From assembly GCF_037975245.1 (NCBI RefSeq), contig NC_092562.1, forward strand, positions 22,993,554 through 23,057,553: a stretch of 64,000 bases of DNA, in the 5' to 3' direction. This stretch comes from Apostichopus japonicus (taxonomy: Eukaryota; Echinodermata; Holothuroidea; Aspidochirotida; Stichopodidae). The translations under genes were made by a program, and so were the position numbers. Position 1 is the stretch's first letter, and each line of letters starts with the position of its first letter. Positions 54,801 to 60,181 of this stretch are shown in pieces. The notes under the pieces are model-generated. The model was given only the letters and a program-made list of their open reading frames with translations, ran no database searches and was not told the DNA's origin.

Positions 54801-56823
54801 CGGGCGAATTTCGACGGAAATTTTTCCCAATCCGAAAAACACTATGAGACACTTTGGGTGGTAGAAAGTGAAGGAGGTCACTGAGGTCAGTGAGGGTGTA
54901 CAGTGTTAAAAGATTACCAGGGCATACTAGACACGGTAGAATGCGGTGCTTAGGTTGTGGGGAGACAGGTAAGTGGGGAACAAAGTAAATAATCATTTTT
55001 TGCATATTCTGTCCCTCACAGGTTTTTTAATTTTTGACTTACATCACAATCTTTGTCAAAAATGACACAAGTTTTGTAAGATTTCTTTTCAAAATTAATT
55101 AACTTTTATTAGTTTTGCTAAGAACCAAAAGTGAATATTTCCTAATGAATTTACTTATAATATTTGGGTTGAGTAGTATTGTCTCTTAATGCTCACATGA
55201 CTCTCCAAAAAAGTTATAAACAGATCAGGTATGAACTTTCTGGTCTACTGGGAAACTGTTGCCAGACTGTATCTCTACCTTTGACAGCCAACAAAGCAGA
55301 CACGATCCTTAAATTAGGTTTTTACGTTTATTTCTTTTGACTAAAACTATTTAAAGTTTTTGTTAAAGGTTTGATATTTATACAGTGCATTTGTTGACTG
55401 GCTGTAGAATTCTCAAAAGACACAAAAGTGCTCTTACCTGAGAGACAGTTTGGACCTTTAAATCCAACAGGGCAGATGCACTCTCCAGTTGTGTCATCAC
55501 AGACACCTCCATTGTAACAATTGTCACAGATGCCAAAGCAATCTGGAGGACCCCAGTGATCTGCAGGGCAAGCTAAAGGGAGAGAACACCACACTAAAAC
55601 AACATGGATAACAAGCCTATGTAGGTAAGGGAAACTACGGAGGGCATTCAGACTTCAGTACAGGTACAGTACTAATAGAAGGAAATTACCACATTAGTCT
55701 TATAAATACATAGTGTAGGGTGGGTAGCATTGCTGAGTAATGTTTTGGATAATACAAGATAACACATGCTATTCCATCAGTGCTTTGAGCTATGATAAAA
55801 AAGGGATGAGAATGCAATCTTCTGAAAATGTCTCAAATGACTGACTCAAGCCAACTGGAAGACTCAACATTACTCAGTGAATGTAAGACTCTGCTCTTCT
55901 AGAATTGAGTCTTGAAGTGAAATTGAAATATTTGACAAGAAATGCGAAGGGTTCATTTGAGATTGATTCAACTCGACTCTACTGACAAAGGTATTGGCAG
56001 ATAGTAGGGTAAGCAACACAGAAAAAATGATAAGAAGAGTGAATACTATTAATTATTGCCTCCAAATATCATTATGGCTTCATTGAACTAATAATTAGTG
56101 ACCTAGCTCTTAATATCATGTGATTAATTTGAGATATGTAGAGATATAGACATATGTAGAGAATTTGTCCAAGCATGAATCAAGATCAAAAGCTTCCTGG
56201 ATTTAAGTCCAATTCACATTATGTCACAGTTGTTACTTGTCCTCCTGATACATGTAAAATGTAGAGTTTATATCCAAGGATAAATATCAAACTTCACACA
56301 TTCATAGTATAGTACTTAAGGCAAAGGTAAAGCATCATTCTGATAGTCCCTCAATTGAATTTCACTTTTCATTTGAAAAACTTTACTGTTAAACATCTGT
56401 TCTTGGACAAGTTAATGACAGCCACCTGTTGCAAATGATATTCACATAATTAAGTCTCTTGGACAGCGAGGTTGACATTTTAAAATACTACTATTGACAA
56501 AAACTCCTGAAACGATTAGGATACATTTTTGATTGATAGAAAATGTTTGTTACCTCTAACAATGATCCGCTGAATTCCATGTAGACCATAGTTACGGAGA
56601 GTATTATAATAACACTCATAAATTCCAGCATCTGATAAACTAATTCTTCCTCTACTTTGAGGTACATTCAGAGTAAGAGAACCATAGTTATAAGAAAAAC
56701 CCCCGTCTTTTCTCCACAACACAGAAGTTTGATAACTATTCACCTCATCCATGCTTAAAACTATTCCTTGGTCGCCATTATTAACAGTCCTTGTTAGTAA
56801 CCTGTCATCTGGAAGTATATATG
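9691..56823 (-). CDS. Receptor-type tyrosine phosphatase with a TIE-receptor-like ectodomain (5' end outside window)
   Basis: Exons in transcript order: 56823-56554, 55572-55438, 50075-49920, 49298-49161, 47592-47437, 46909-46775, 46034-45741, 44675-44355, 43853-43777, 42795-42510, 33960-33870, 32452-32367, 30179-29899, 28090-28003, 26822-26746, 25460-25424, 24959-24862, 23844-23719, 23080-22932, 21756-21621, 20409-20281, 19569-19473, 17934-17858, 16734-16600, 15830-15699, 14647-14511, 10385-10250, 9762-9691. All junctions have AG acceptors and GT donors with matching phases, giving 1,349 visible residues with no internal stop. Domain order: Ig, five EGF-like, Ig, two FN3, one membrane helix (about 662-684), juxtamembrane tail, PTP D1 (about 820-1090, catalytic Cys about 999), PTP D2 (about 1090-1349, Cys about 1280). 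It should dephosphorylate phosphotyrosine proteins at the plasma membrane under control of an extracellular ligand. The first visible exon starts in phase 1, so signal-peptide exon(s) lie upstream, beyond the window or unrecognised. Unity as one gene is inferred from phase continuity across an 8.5-kb intron. Confidence 0.9.
10633..11000 (+). mobile_element. MITE-like element with terminal inverted repeats, copy 1
   Basis: The left end, ttaaagtcattgaagactcg, is echoed in inverse at the right end, gagtcttcacaccctttaa. A related copy in opposite orientation lies at 28758-29006. Relative to that copy, this one has about 140 extra bases between the cagacagt and gtgtctaattacc words. It lies in the intron between exons 14647-14511 and 10385-10250. 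Confidence 0.65.
11001..12530 (+). other. Intronic sequence with LTR-like features, unassigned
   Basis: No exon recognised. It contains an aagatggctgcgccc word (YY1-like) near 11778 and an AATAAA followed by a C-rich tail near 12426-12500, bracketed by tatgtgag and ctcacata. The style resembles an LTR or another transcribed repeat, but I found no clear ends or target duplication. Confidence 0.3.
12955..14075. repeat. Satellite-like tandem array with a 331-bp higher-order unit
   Basis: Ten monomers are anchored by gagtatatca at 13014, 13121, 13233, 13345, 13452, 13564, 13676, 13783, 13895 and 14007. Spacings are 107, 112, 112 repeated three times. Monomer types alternate (gagttgatgg, tagttggtgg, gagttgttgg) in the same order each time. 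Intronic to the phosphatase gene. Confidence 0.95.
14240..14480. repeat. AT-rich dispersed repeat relic
   Basis: A (TAA)n start, then ttcttatatagcgctctacatc and atctcaaagcac words of a kind common at the ends of dispersed repeats, then A/T-rich sequence. No coding potential. Confidence 0.35.
14840..15690. repeat. Degenerate tandem array, unit about 60-65 bp
   Basis: Repeats of caaaaacctgcatg, gggtatttcaggtg and aactctcctcagg. Copies at 15500-15680 are nearly identical; those toward 14850 are increasingly diverged. The array stops about 10 bases from the 5' splice site of exon 15830-15699. Confidence 0.85.
18729..19290 (-). mobile_element. Non-LTR retrotransposon RT C-terminal fragment
   Basis: On the minus strand the frame reads [15 protein letters not shown], then [15 protein letters not shown], then in another frame [22 protein letters not shown]. 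This is the typical tail of L2/RTE-like reverse transcriptases (LHWLPV..RI.YKL, AAPRLWNSLP.EI). Frameshifts and stops show it is dead. A (TTA)n-type tail at 18729-18755 fits the 3' end on the minus strand. Confidence 0.75.
19637..19930. repeat. Minisatellite, about 36-bp unit, about 8 copies
   Basis: Head-to-tail copies containing acacatgacagaatcaatag and ggacttgtgaatatg. Located in the intron just upstream of the exon 19569-19473 acceptor. Confidence 0.93.
20281..28090 (-). CDS. RPTP exons: catalytic phosphatase domain D1
   Basis: Eight exons: 28090-28003, 26822-26746, 25460-25424, 24959-24862, 23844-23719, 23080-22932, 21756-21621, 20409-20281. Motifs in order: KNRFRNMLP joined to FDHSRV (substrate loop), [50 protein letters not shown] (general acid Asp about 967), and the signature [13 protein letters not shown] (Cys about 999, Arg about 1005) split by an intron after HC. 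The Q-loop NMVQTP joins [10 protein letters not shown]. All residues needed for catalysis are present, so D1 is predicted active. Confidence 0.93.
20543..20926. mobile_element. hAT-type non-autonomous element (368 bp) with 8-bp target duplication
   Basis: The element 20551-20918 starts ctggggtgggcaacc and ends ggttgcccactccag (inverted termini). It is flanked by exact 8-bp repeats ctttagag at 20543-20550 and 20919-20926. Eight-base duplications and CTGGGGTGGGCAAC-like termini are hallmarks of hAT elements. Internal words such as gggccgcacc and gcccgcaggtcgtagg are also typical. Confidence 0.88.
21180..21600. repeat. Minisatellite, about 28-bp unit, about 15 copies
   Basis: Copies of tttacccacttaaattaccc and agtttata, freshest at 21420-21600. 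The array ends about 20 bases from the 5' splice site of D1 exon 21756-21621, the exon that carries most of the PTP signature. Confidence 0.93.
22090..22925 (-). mobile_element. Truncated non-LTR retrotransposon (RT C-terminus)
   Basis: A minus-strand frame 22925-22500 reads [20 protein letters not shown], then [44 protein letters not shown] and [11 protein letters not shown]. This is the thumb/C-terminal part of a jockey/Rex-like reverse transcriptase. The 5' part is absent (5' truncation). The 3' region extends left to a CA/TA-rich tail near 22100-22170. Its 5' boundary is almost at the 5' splice site of exon 23080-22932. Confidence 0.82.
24215..24840. repeat. Composite repeat with 57-bp tandem units and a ~165-bp duplication
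   Basis: Two diverged copies of a block containing ttaacccaagat and attccttatgaaatt start near 24323 and 24486. Then come three 57-bp units with gtcatttagcctctgaagaa and gatcctgctaggatc (24659, 24716, 24773). The last unit alone ends in gaaacgtc. A related copy lies at 32060-32260 on the same strand. Family unknown; the ctgaagaa...gaaac arrangement resembles the ends of Penelope-like elements. Confidence 0.7.
25550..25975. repeat. Degenerate tandem repeat (ggtgtaagac / gtgctggttac words)
   Basis: Loose repeats of ttggtgcttggtgtaa, gtgctggttacatta and agactactgcat with a period of about 80 bases. Strongly decayed. Confidence 0.7.
26380..26600 (+). mobile_element. Relic of a non-LTR retrotransposon 3' end
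   Basis: The plus strand reads [14 protein letters not shown], then a stop where Trp is expected, then NSLPKHV. After a frameshift it reads [18 protein letters not shown] and stop. This is the common TYG.R.FS.AAP.LWNSLP ... FKS.LKT.LF ending. It is followed by an AT-rich tail. Inactive. Confidence 0.72.
27415..27535. repeat. Short tandem duplication (about 65 bp, two copies)
   Basis: Two copies of caaaac.gaa.acaggaggaaac..gggc.tgaataat at about 27421 and 27482. Intronic. Confidence 0.7.
27779..27802 (-). CDS. Candidate 24-nt cassette microexon in the D1 region
   Basis: A segment between exons 28090-28003 and 26822-26746 is flanked by an AG acceptor (tttgatgcag) and a GT donor (gtacct). Its phase is 1-1, so inclusion keeps frame. 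It would add eight residues ending DHSR just before the normal DHSRV motif. It is not needed for a normal PTP domain; skipping it gives the canonical sequence. It may be unused. Confidence 0.3.
28150..28520. repeat. Tandem repeat, about 90-bp unit, four copies
   Basis: Four units beginning aacttatcagaaaatca and containing gtggaccatgcttcc and gtttgcccctcacta, in the intron upstream of exon 28090-28003. Confidence 0.93.
28758..29006 (-). mobile_element. MITE-like element, copy 2 (inverted relative to copy at 10633)
   Basis: Its reverse complement matches the 10633-11000 element over gctcgccccaaacc, gcaagctgtgtgtgtatttt, gggatcgat.gtggtgtcta and cacttctgttacacctcatt. It lacks the roughly 140-base internal block found in copy 1. 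Confidence 0.7.
29205..29335. repeat. Degenerate (GGTAT)n pentamer array, block 1
   Basis: Imperfect tggtatggta repeats. A second block lies at 29700-29805, on the far side of a large hairpin. Confidence 0.85.
29544..29701. repeat. Large imperfect hairpin (inverted repeat)
   Basis: Arms of about 60 bases. A 23-bp core at 29568-29590 is perfectly complementary to 29659-29681; the outer arms pair caaataatgaatggtt with aaccatttattatttg. Smaller stems (gttgaaagatg/catctttcaac) lie inside. Probably a palindromic MITE. Confidence 0.85.
29700..29810. repeat. Degenerate (GGTAT)n pentamer array, block 2
   Basis: tatggtatggaatgtggtat-style repeats immediately right of the hairpin, ending about 90 bases before the exon 30179-29899 splice donor region. 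Confidence 0.85.
29899..32452 (-). CDS. RPTP exons: cytoplasmic juxtamembrane region
   Basis: Two exons, 32452-32367 and 30179-29899. The region is about 120 residues long, basic at the start (RRRNNDK), then rich in Pro, Ser and acidic residues. Candidate phosphotyrosines: SPYYNED, EEYEMD and DNIYGNL; the last is a Y-x-N SH2(Grb2)-type motif. No catalytic domain lies here. The first PTP helix begins near the end (DSLIHEFL). Confidence 0.82.
30190..32045. other. Intron of the phosphatase gene, no recognised element
   Basis: About 1.85 kb of AT-rich sequence. Short plus-strand frames at 30194-31428 have no family motif. A G run lies near 31852-31862. Nothing else seen. Confidence 0.5.
32050..32262 (+). 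repeat. Dispersed copy of the 24.2-24.8 kb composite repeat
   Basis: Shares ccctcgtctactaatc, tctttgtgttcaccatgc, attctgtgcatgt and gcctctgaagaagatcctgc with the block at 24215-24840. Here the last motif reads aggatcaaaacatca, a decayed version of gaaacgtca. Confidence 0.75.
33331..33706. repeat. Direct tandem duplication, about 185 bp, two copies
   Basis: Two copies start gtcaacaggagagtatactg (33331 and about 33514) and end agaaaaacaaagcctacg. A diverged relative (attaccagg.g.....ggagacaggtaag) lies at about 54888-54975, and a weaker one at 17450-17515. Confidence 0.88.
33870..33960 (-). CDS. RPTP exon: transmembrane helix
   Basis: A 91-base exon, phase 1 in and phase 2 out. [15 protein letters not shown] leads an uninterrupted hydrophobic run of about 23 residues ending VAVVIFK, followed by KR/RRN in the next exon as a stop-transfer signal. 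The 8.5-kb intron upstream contains the endonuclease/DIRS-like composite. Confidence 0.9.
34020..35269. other. Intron sequence left of the 35.3-kb MITE, nothing recognised
   Basis: AT-rich, with no exon-like frame carrying family motifs and no repeat structure beyond short runs. Confidence 0.5.
35270..35717. mobile_element. Short inverted-repeat DNA element (about 432 bp)
   Basis: The element 35278-35709 begins taaggtgaccagatgtccc and ends atggtcacctta. It is flanked by ctctaaag (35270-35277) and ctctaaaa (35710-35717), a near-perfect 8-bp target duplication. Repeated tgtccccgatt/tgtccctgatt words fill it. Family uncertain. Confidence 0.78.
35718..36640. other. Intron sequence between the MITE and the endonuclease fragment
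   Basis: No exon or element ends recognised in about 920 bases of AT-rich sequence. Confidence 0.5.
36660..37739 (+). mobile_element. Non-LTR retrotransposon endonuclease fragment
   Basis: The frame 36660-37442 carries an APE-type endonuclease: [50 protein letters not shown] and LDLVLSS. After a frameshift at about 37440 the next frame has [10 protein letters not shown], the last catalytic SDH, and continues through a linker to CAIRQK at about 37738. There the sequence breaks abruptly into an unrelated element on the opposite strand. The RT domain is missing. In these elements the enzyme nicks the target DNA for target-primed reverse transcription. Dead because of the frameshift and truncation. 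Confidence 0.88.
37742..40560 (-). mobile_element. Broken DIRS-like retrotransposon (gag-like region and RT)
   Basis: Read on the minus strand from right to left. A Cys-rich segment (40545-40400) has CVNCTMFC, then [10 protein letters not shown] and [10 protein letters not shown] long Lys/Arg/Glu/Ser-rich gag-like region follows (to about 38740). Reverse-transcriptase pieces then come in several frames: [81 protein letters not shown] and MTDASLKG at 37745. The order and wording are those of DIRS-type polymerases (YLDDWL, TDASLKGWG). YLDD has become YLDN and many frameshifts occur. The RNase H, methyltransferase and tyrosine recombinase part is missing at the left break. Confidence 0.75.
40561..42505. 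other. Intron sequence right of the DIRS-like relic, nothing recognised
   Basis: AT-rich. The 113-codon frame at 41297-41638 has no family motif and is hydrophobic only in patches. No splice-flanked FN3-like exon was found, although TIE proteins have a third FN3 domain. Confidence 0.5.
42510..43853 (-). CDS. RPTP exons: fibronectin III domain 2 and acidic stalk
   Basis: Two exons, 43853-43777 (phase 1-0) and 42795-42510 (phase 0-1). The domain opens with APLNVQ, has [10 protein letters not shown] across the junction, then [23 protein letters not shown] and GEGPLSEKG. The exon ends in an acidic stalk ([14 protein letters not shown]). The intron between them holds an AC microsatellite-bearing repeat and decayed copies of the start of the second exon (see findings). 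Confidence 0.87.
42996..43143 (+). mobile_element. tRNA-like insert flanked by 16-bp direct repeats (possible SINE)
   Basis: A segment with a perfect RNA polymerase III B-box-like word, ggttcgactcc (about 43067-43077), lies between identical 16-bp repeats ctcattaatattcatg at 42996-43011 and 43128-43143. An A box is not convincing, so it may be a truncated tRNA-derived SINE. Confidence 0.45.
43259..43321. repeat. (AC)n microsatellite
   Basis: Interrupted (AC)n between exons 42795-42510 and 43853-43777. Confidence 0.95.
43430..43580 (-). pseudogene. Two decayed copies of the start of the FN3-2b exon
   Basis: Minus-strand segments near 43475-43432 and 43580-43540 repeat the acceptor and first codons of exon 42795-42510: ctttacccag|taccagat.ttcagagcaacactggg, giving a [12 protein letters not shown]-like reading against [11 protein letters not shown] in the real exon. 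They lie about 700 bases upstream in the same intron, in a tandem block with gtttttccatttggtagccc. Confidence 0.7.
44355..44675 (-). CDS. RPTP exon: fibronectin III domain 1
   Basis: A 321-base exon, phase 1-1. FN3 landmarks: [21 protein letters not shown], and [14 protein letters not shown] followed by G.GP.S. Complete domain in one exon. Confidence 0.88.
45741..46034 (-). CDS. RPTP exon: second Ig-like domain
   Basis: A 294-base exon, phase 1-1. It starts [20 protein letters not shown] (first Ig cysteine) and later has [12 protein letters not shown] (second cysteine in the usual F/Y-x-C strand). TIE receptors also place an Ig domain between the EGF repeats and the FN3 repeats. Confidence 0.85.
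46775..46909 (-). CDS. RPTP exon: EGF-like repeat 5
   Basis: A 135-base exon, phase 1-1, with [29 protein letters not shown] and a tail NPRCQTG. It ends the EGF block and leads into the second Ig domain. Confidence 0.88.
47437..47592 (-). CDS. RPTP exon: EGF-like repeat 4
   Basis: A 156-base exon, phase 1-1, with [35 protein letters not shown]. Same cysteine spacing as repeats 3 and 5. Vertebrate TIE proteins have three EGF repeats, so repeats 4 and 5 look like lineage-specific duplications of the phase 1-1 exon (inference). Confidence 0.88.
48620..48859. repeat. AT-rich palindrome with perfect 34-bp arms
   Basis: 48620-48653 is the exact reverse complement of 48826-48859 (arms contain aaatataaatataaacagta). 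The 170-base centre is (TA)n with cagtatat/atatactg words that can also fold back. It lies in the intron between EGF-like exons 3 and 4. Confidence 0.95.
49161..49298 (-). CDS. RPTP exon: EGF-like repeat 3
   Basis: A 138-base exon, phase 1-1, with [17 protein letters not shown] and [13 protein letters not shown]. The C...YG.NC...C.C pattern is that of laminin-type/TIE EGF repeats. Confidence 0.88.
49920..50075 (-). CDS. RPTP exon: EGF-like repeat 2
   Basis: A 156-base exon, phase 1-1. Key words are [34 protein letters not shown]2 has [20 protein letters not shown] at the same place, so this is the strongest single piece of evidence that the ectodomain is TIE-related rather than a generic EGF protein. 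Confidence 0.92.
50080..51279. other. Intron sequence left of the TTAA-flanked element
   Basis: About 1.2 kb with no recognised exon. A ccattggaggtagcac word near 51010 has an inverted match near 53800 inside the neighbouring element. Confidence 0.45.
51616..51875 (+). pseudogene. N-terminal fragment of a P2X7-intracellular-domain-like protein
   Basis: An ATG at 51616 starts [17 protein letters not shown] and stops at 51672. Another frame continues with [16 protein letters not shown] and EVLEPYQFE up to a good donor at 51875|gtaaga. An acidic stretch followed by a PYQFE motif is typical of the N-terminus of the P2X7-like proteins expanded in invertebrates and fish. The frame change shows a break or an unrecognised intron. 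Confidence 0.5.
52338..52632 (+). pseudogene. C-terminal exon of a P2X7-intracellular-domain-like protein
   Basis: After a strong acceptor (ttttttccccag) the frame reads [18 protein letters not shown], then [20 protein letters not shown] and HYTGFKLP, stopping at 52632. This is the recognisable end of the P2X7-like zinc-binding domain family (RY..AYRQF..W..G.LGR..RVV.PSC.V..IR..FP). The middle Cys-rich exons expected between this and the 5' fragment were not found in the 460-base gap. Confidence 0.65.
55438..55572 (-). CDS. RPTP exon: EGF-like repeat 1
   Basis: A 135-base exon, phase 1-1. It reads [19 protein letters not shown], then [19 protein letters not shown]. It matches the first TIE EGF repeat almost word for word in spacing (WGPEC...C.NGVC..DTGECICPPGF.G in TIE2). 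The intron to the next exon is about 5.4 kb and holds a 3.2-kb TTAA-flanked element. Confidence 0.9.
56554..56823 (-). CDS. RPTP exon: N-terminal Ig domain (TIE Ig2-like)
   Basis: A 270-base exon, phase 1 to phase 1, encodes one beta-sandwich domain with SVLWRKDG, the Ig signature [12 protein letters not shown] and the exit strand GIQRIIVR. In vertebrate TIE2 the equivalent domain also lacks a normal first cysteine and ends DAGVYSARY then LIVRRC, running straight into the EGF repeats. The same arrangement occurs here: RIIVR joins the Cys-Pro of the next exon. This is the first exon I can recognise on the minus strand. Confidence 0.85.
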
Positions 56824-57198
56824 CTGTTGGAAAAGGGAATCATGCATGTCACCAACATATTTTTATGAAATAGCTTTATCAAGTGTACATGAAATTGTCA
56901 TAGAAAGCACATAAACAACCATTCCACCTACTCCACCCACTTACAGTACTACTTTTGGCTACTGTACATAGACTGTTTTTACATCAAGACCTAGTCTTTG
57001 AAATATTCCTTTTCTGAAGGAAGTATTAGAAAATATTGGTAATATTAGCTGAGAGAAAAGTGAAATATTTCAATTCTAATAGTTTCGACAGCAAATATTT
57101 CATCATCCTGTAAATTCTATCAATACCGCCCTTGAAATTCAAGCTATTTATTGGCTAATTATCAGTGGATCTCAGTAACTGGTAGACTCACAGACATA
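56824..57198. other. Intron start upstream of the first recognised RPTP exon
   Basis: No exon or repeat recognised. The next upstream coding exon must end in phase 1. Confidence 0.5.
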
Positions 57199-58324
57199 CA
57201 TAGGCGTAGGAGCCTCATTTGATTTGGGGGGGCTGTAACGACTTGCCCGAAAAATATAACCAAAATTTTTCACGCGCTCCGCGCGCGTTCCACATGTCAA
57301 TGTGCATATCATATAGGCATTCATCACTTATTACATCACATGCCGCTAACATTAAACCTTTCCTGTTATTACCCTTCCATATTGGTAATAATTATTGGGG
57401 AAGTCGTTACAACAATAATGATAATAATATAAGTTTAACTATTAAAAAACACATTGTAAATTCTTCTTCTTTCAGTAGGTGCCAGTGGCGTAGCTAGGGG
57501 TATTGGTCGGGGGGGGGGGGGAGAATGCTCTGTAGGGGCGCTTTCGACACTATCTAAGCAGAGCGCCACCACCGGTTGGCGCGGAGCGTACAAAAAAAAT
57601 TTTGAGTAAAGATACTCCCTAGATCGCCGGAAATGACCCTTCCCAGGCCTAGCTAATTTGCAGATAAACGAAGAATAAATAGGTGTCATCGCCATTTGTC
57701 AGAAAATTGCACCAAACAAAATGTGACAAATGTTATAGGTATTTGAGAGCGCAATAAAAAAAGTCAATAATCGCGAATAAGTAGAAAGTGGTAAAAAGCT
57801 GAAAAGGGCGCCAGCAGTCCATTTGAGTCCGTCAGGGGGGGGGGGGTTCATCGGCCCCCTCTGACTGTAGGACGCTCCGCCACTGGTAGGTGCCCGAAAA
57901 ATTCTCAGTATATTGCCCAAATTTTCACAAAAAAATTGAAAAACACATTGCAAATTATTATTCTTTCAGTAGATGCCCGAAAAATTCTTTGCATATTGCC
58001 GAATTTTCACCAAAAAAGAAAAAAAAAACACACTGCAAATTATTCTTCTTCCAGTAGGTGCCCGAAAAATTCTCAGCATATTGCCCGAATTTTCACAAAA
58101 ATAATAGAAAAACACATTGCAAATTATTATTCTTTCAGTAGATGCCCGAAAAATTCTTTGCATATTGCCGAATTTTCACCAAAAAAGAAAAAAAAAACAC
58201 ACTGCAAATTATTCTTCTTCCAGTAGGTGCCCGAAAAATTCTCAGCATATTGCCCGAATTTTCACAAAAATAATTGGTTGGGGGGGCTGCAGCCCCCCCA
58301 GCCCCCCCGCCTCCTACGCCTATG
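57199..58324. mobile_element. Inverted-repeat element built on an A/B tandem array
   Basis: Termini cataggcgtaggag (57199) and ctcctacgcctatg (ending 58324) are exact inverses, followed inward by ggggggct-rich subterminal sequence on both sides. The inside is an alternating array of two about 84-bp units (gcccgaaaaattctcagcat and gcccgaaaaattctttgcat types) from about 57445 to 58277, interrupted by a hAT-like insertion at 57483-57885. No target duplication was identified. Confidence 0.75.
57475..57893. mobile_element. hAT-like element (403 bp) with exact 8-bp target duplication
   Basis: Element 57483-57885 begins cagtggcgtagctagg and ends gcgctccgccactg-like (cgccactg inverted). gtaggtgc is repeated exactly at 57475-57482 and 57886-57893. 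It is inserted inside a unit of the A/B tandem array, whose other copies show the empty site. A subterminal cactatctaagc...gcgccac block is shared with elements at 62.7 and 63.3-63.5 kb. Confidence 0.88.
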
Positions 58325-59161
58325 CGAGTCACAGAGTCACACTGATCAAACACCAAGGTTAATTTCAGAGAATTTACCTACATGCACACAGATTGTTTTG
58401 GAAAGAAGAAATGGGTGACTTTGGACAAGAATTGTATCTCTTGTAGCCAGAATGTTGCAGGAAAAAGTAAATGAACAAAGAGATCAAATTGTGCTCTGAA
58501 CGTTCCACATATTTAGGTGTTTGTATTTTAGGTAGTACATGACATGTGCTGTTCACAGTACCAGTATGTGCATTTGCACACTGATGGAAACACCAAAGAG
58601 GTTTACAGTCATGGTTTGCTTGGATTACTTTGACCAATTATTGTCTTTTCAAGAGGCCAGTACTTTCACAATCAGCATGATCACAACCAATTGGTTTAGA
58701 ACTTTGTGCAGTTTTTCAAGGTTCAAGTAAAAATACTGCAACCAACACAACAAACATATTAGCTTGCCCTTTGAATAGAAAATTTAAAAGATTTAATTCC
58801 ATTTATATTCCCAGCACTTTTGTTAAGCTTTCAACTTCTGCCACAGAAACAACAAATTAAATTTAAGACAAGCTTGCAAATTTAAATTTAAATTTCATTT
58901 AACTTTGACCATGGGCTAACTAGAATATTTGCAAGTTGAACATGGTTTTTAGGCTTCCAGGATGTTATCACTTTGATATATATTGCCAAAATGCCCCTTT
59001 TTGTTATTTAACAGTTGACCTTGACCCTTTTGTCACTTTCATATGGTTTTATAATACCTTCAGCAACGTCATAGAAGAATAACACCACCGCTCAATATAT
59101 AGTTTCCATAAACTTACATGGATCACTTGTGTTTGTTAAGTGGGATCAGATATGACATATA
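58325..59161. other. Intron sequence between two transposon complexes
   Basis: No motif-bearing open frame on the minus strand was convincing as an exon. The 87-codon frame 58637-58374 has several Cys but no recognisable domain. Confidence 0.45.
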
Positions 59162-60181
59162 GGGCAAAGCAGTGGCGCAGAAACAGGGGGGTTGGGGGGT
59201 TTTAACCCCCCACTTTTTGAAGAGGGGGGGTTGGCCCACACAATCAACCCCCCCTAGTTTTTGCCAGTAATGTTCTGTTATAGCCTATGTTATGTGCTCC
59301 AAATGGCATAATAAATCAAATTATTAAATTTGAAATTGTTAAAGTCATTTCAACCTTTTACCTGGTAGGCTACATCAACAATTAACGACCGAAAACCAAG
59401 TTAGAATTGACCCACACATTATTTCTAGCCCCTTTCCCCCACCTTGCGCATTGGTACTTGAGGCTCATAGCGCTAACTTCACCCCACAACAGACATACAC
59501 AAAATAACGTTTTGTTGTTGTTGAACATCTTTGGAATTGTATACACTTGCCAACTTCAACAAGGTGAAGGAAGGAAAAGAAAAAGAAGAAAGAGAGAAAA
59601 GGAGAAAAGGATGGAGTAGAAAATACGGCAAGAAAATGGGAAGAGAAAGAGGAACAGTGACAAAATTATTTGAATTTGTAAAGCAAACAGCAGATATCAC
59701 ATCATATCAGTGAGCATGAAAATGGCGTTCCACGATAAACAGCCTCCAAACCATGGGCGCAGATCCTGGTGAGGACAGCGGGACGCGTCCCCGCCAACTT
59801 TTTCAGTAGTGGGGACATGATATACTGTACCGTGTCCCCACCAATTTGTCTTGACCAATAGCTGCATTTCAAGTTCCCCTGTATTGAACTTTGGCGCAGT
59901 TTGATCCAGCATTGTGCAAATGACATGCAGCAGTTCTCATTTTATTGTATTTTATCCACAGTTGTTAAATATAGGACGGAAATCGCATTTGCGGCAGTCT
60001 ATATTTGTTTTCTGGGAGGGGACCCCAGACCCATCGTACATACAAAAGTCTACTTGGATTATTTGTCCCCTGATTTTCTTTCTGCAGACGCCCATGTATT
60101 TCTCCAAACTAAATTTCTAAGCCATGAGATCTAAAACTTAAGGAGGTTTAGGAGCATCATTAGGTCTGGGAAGTGTTATTT

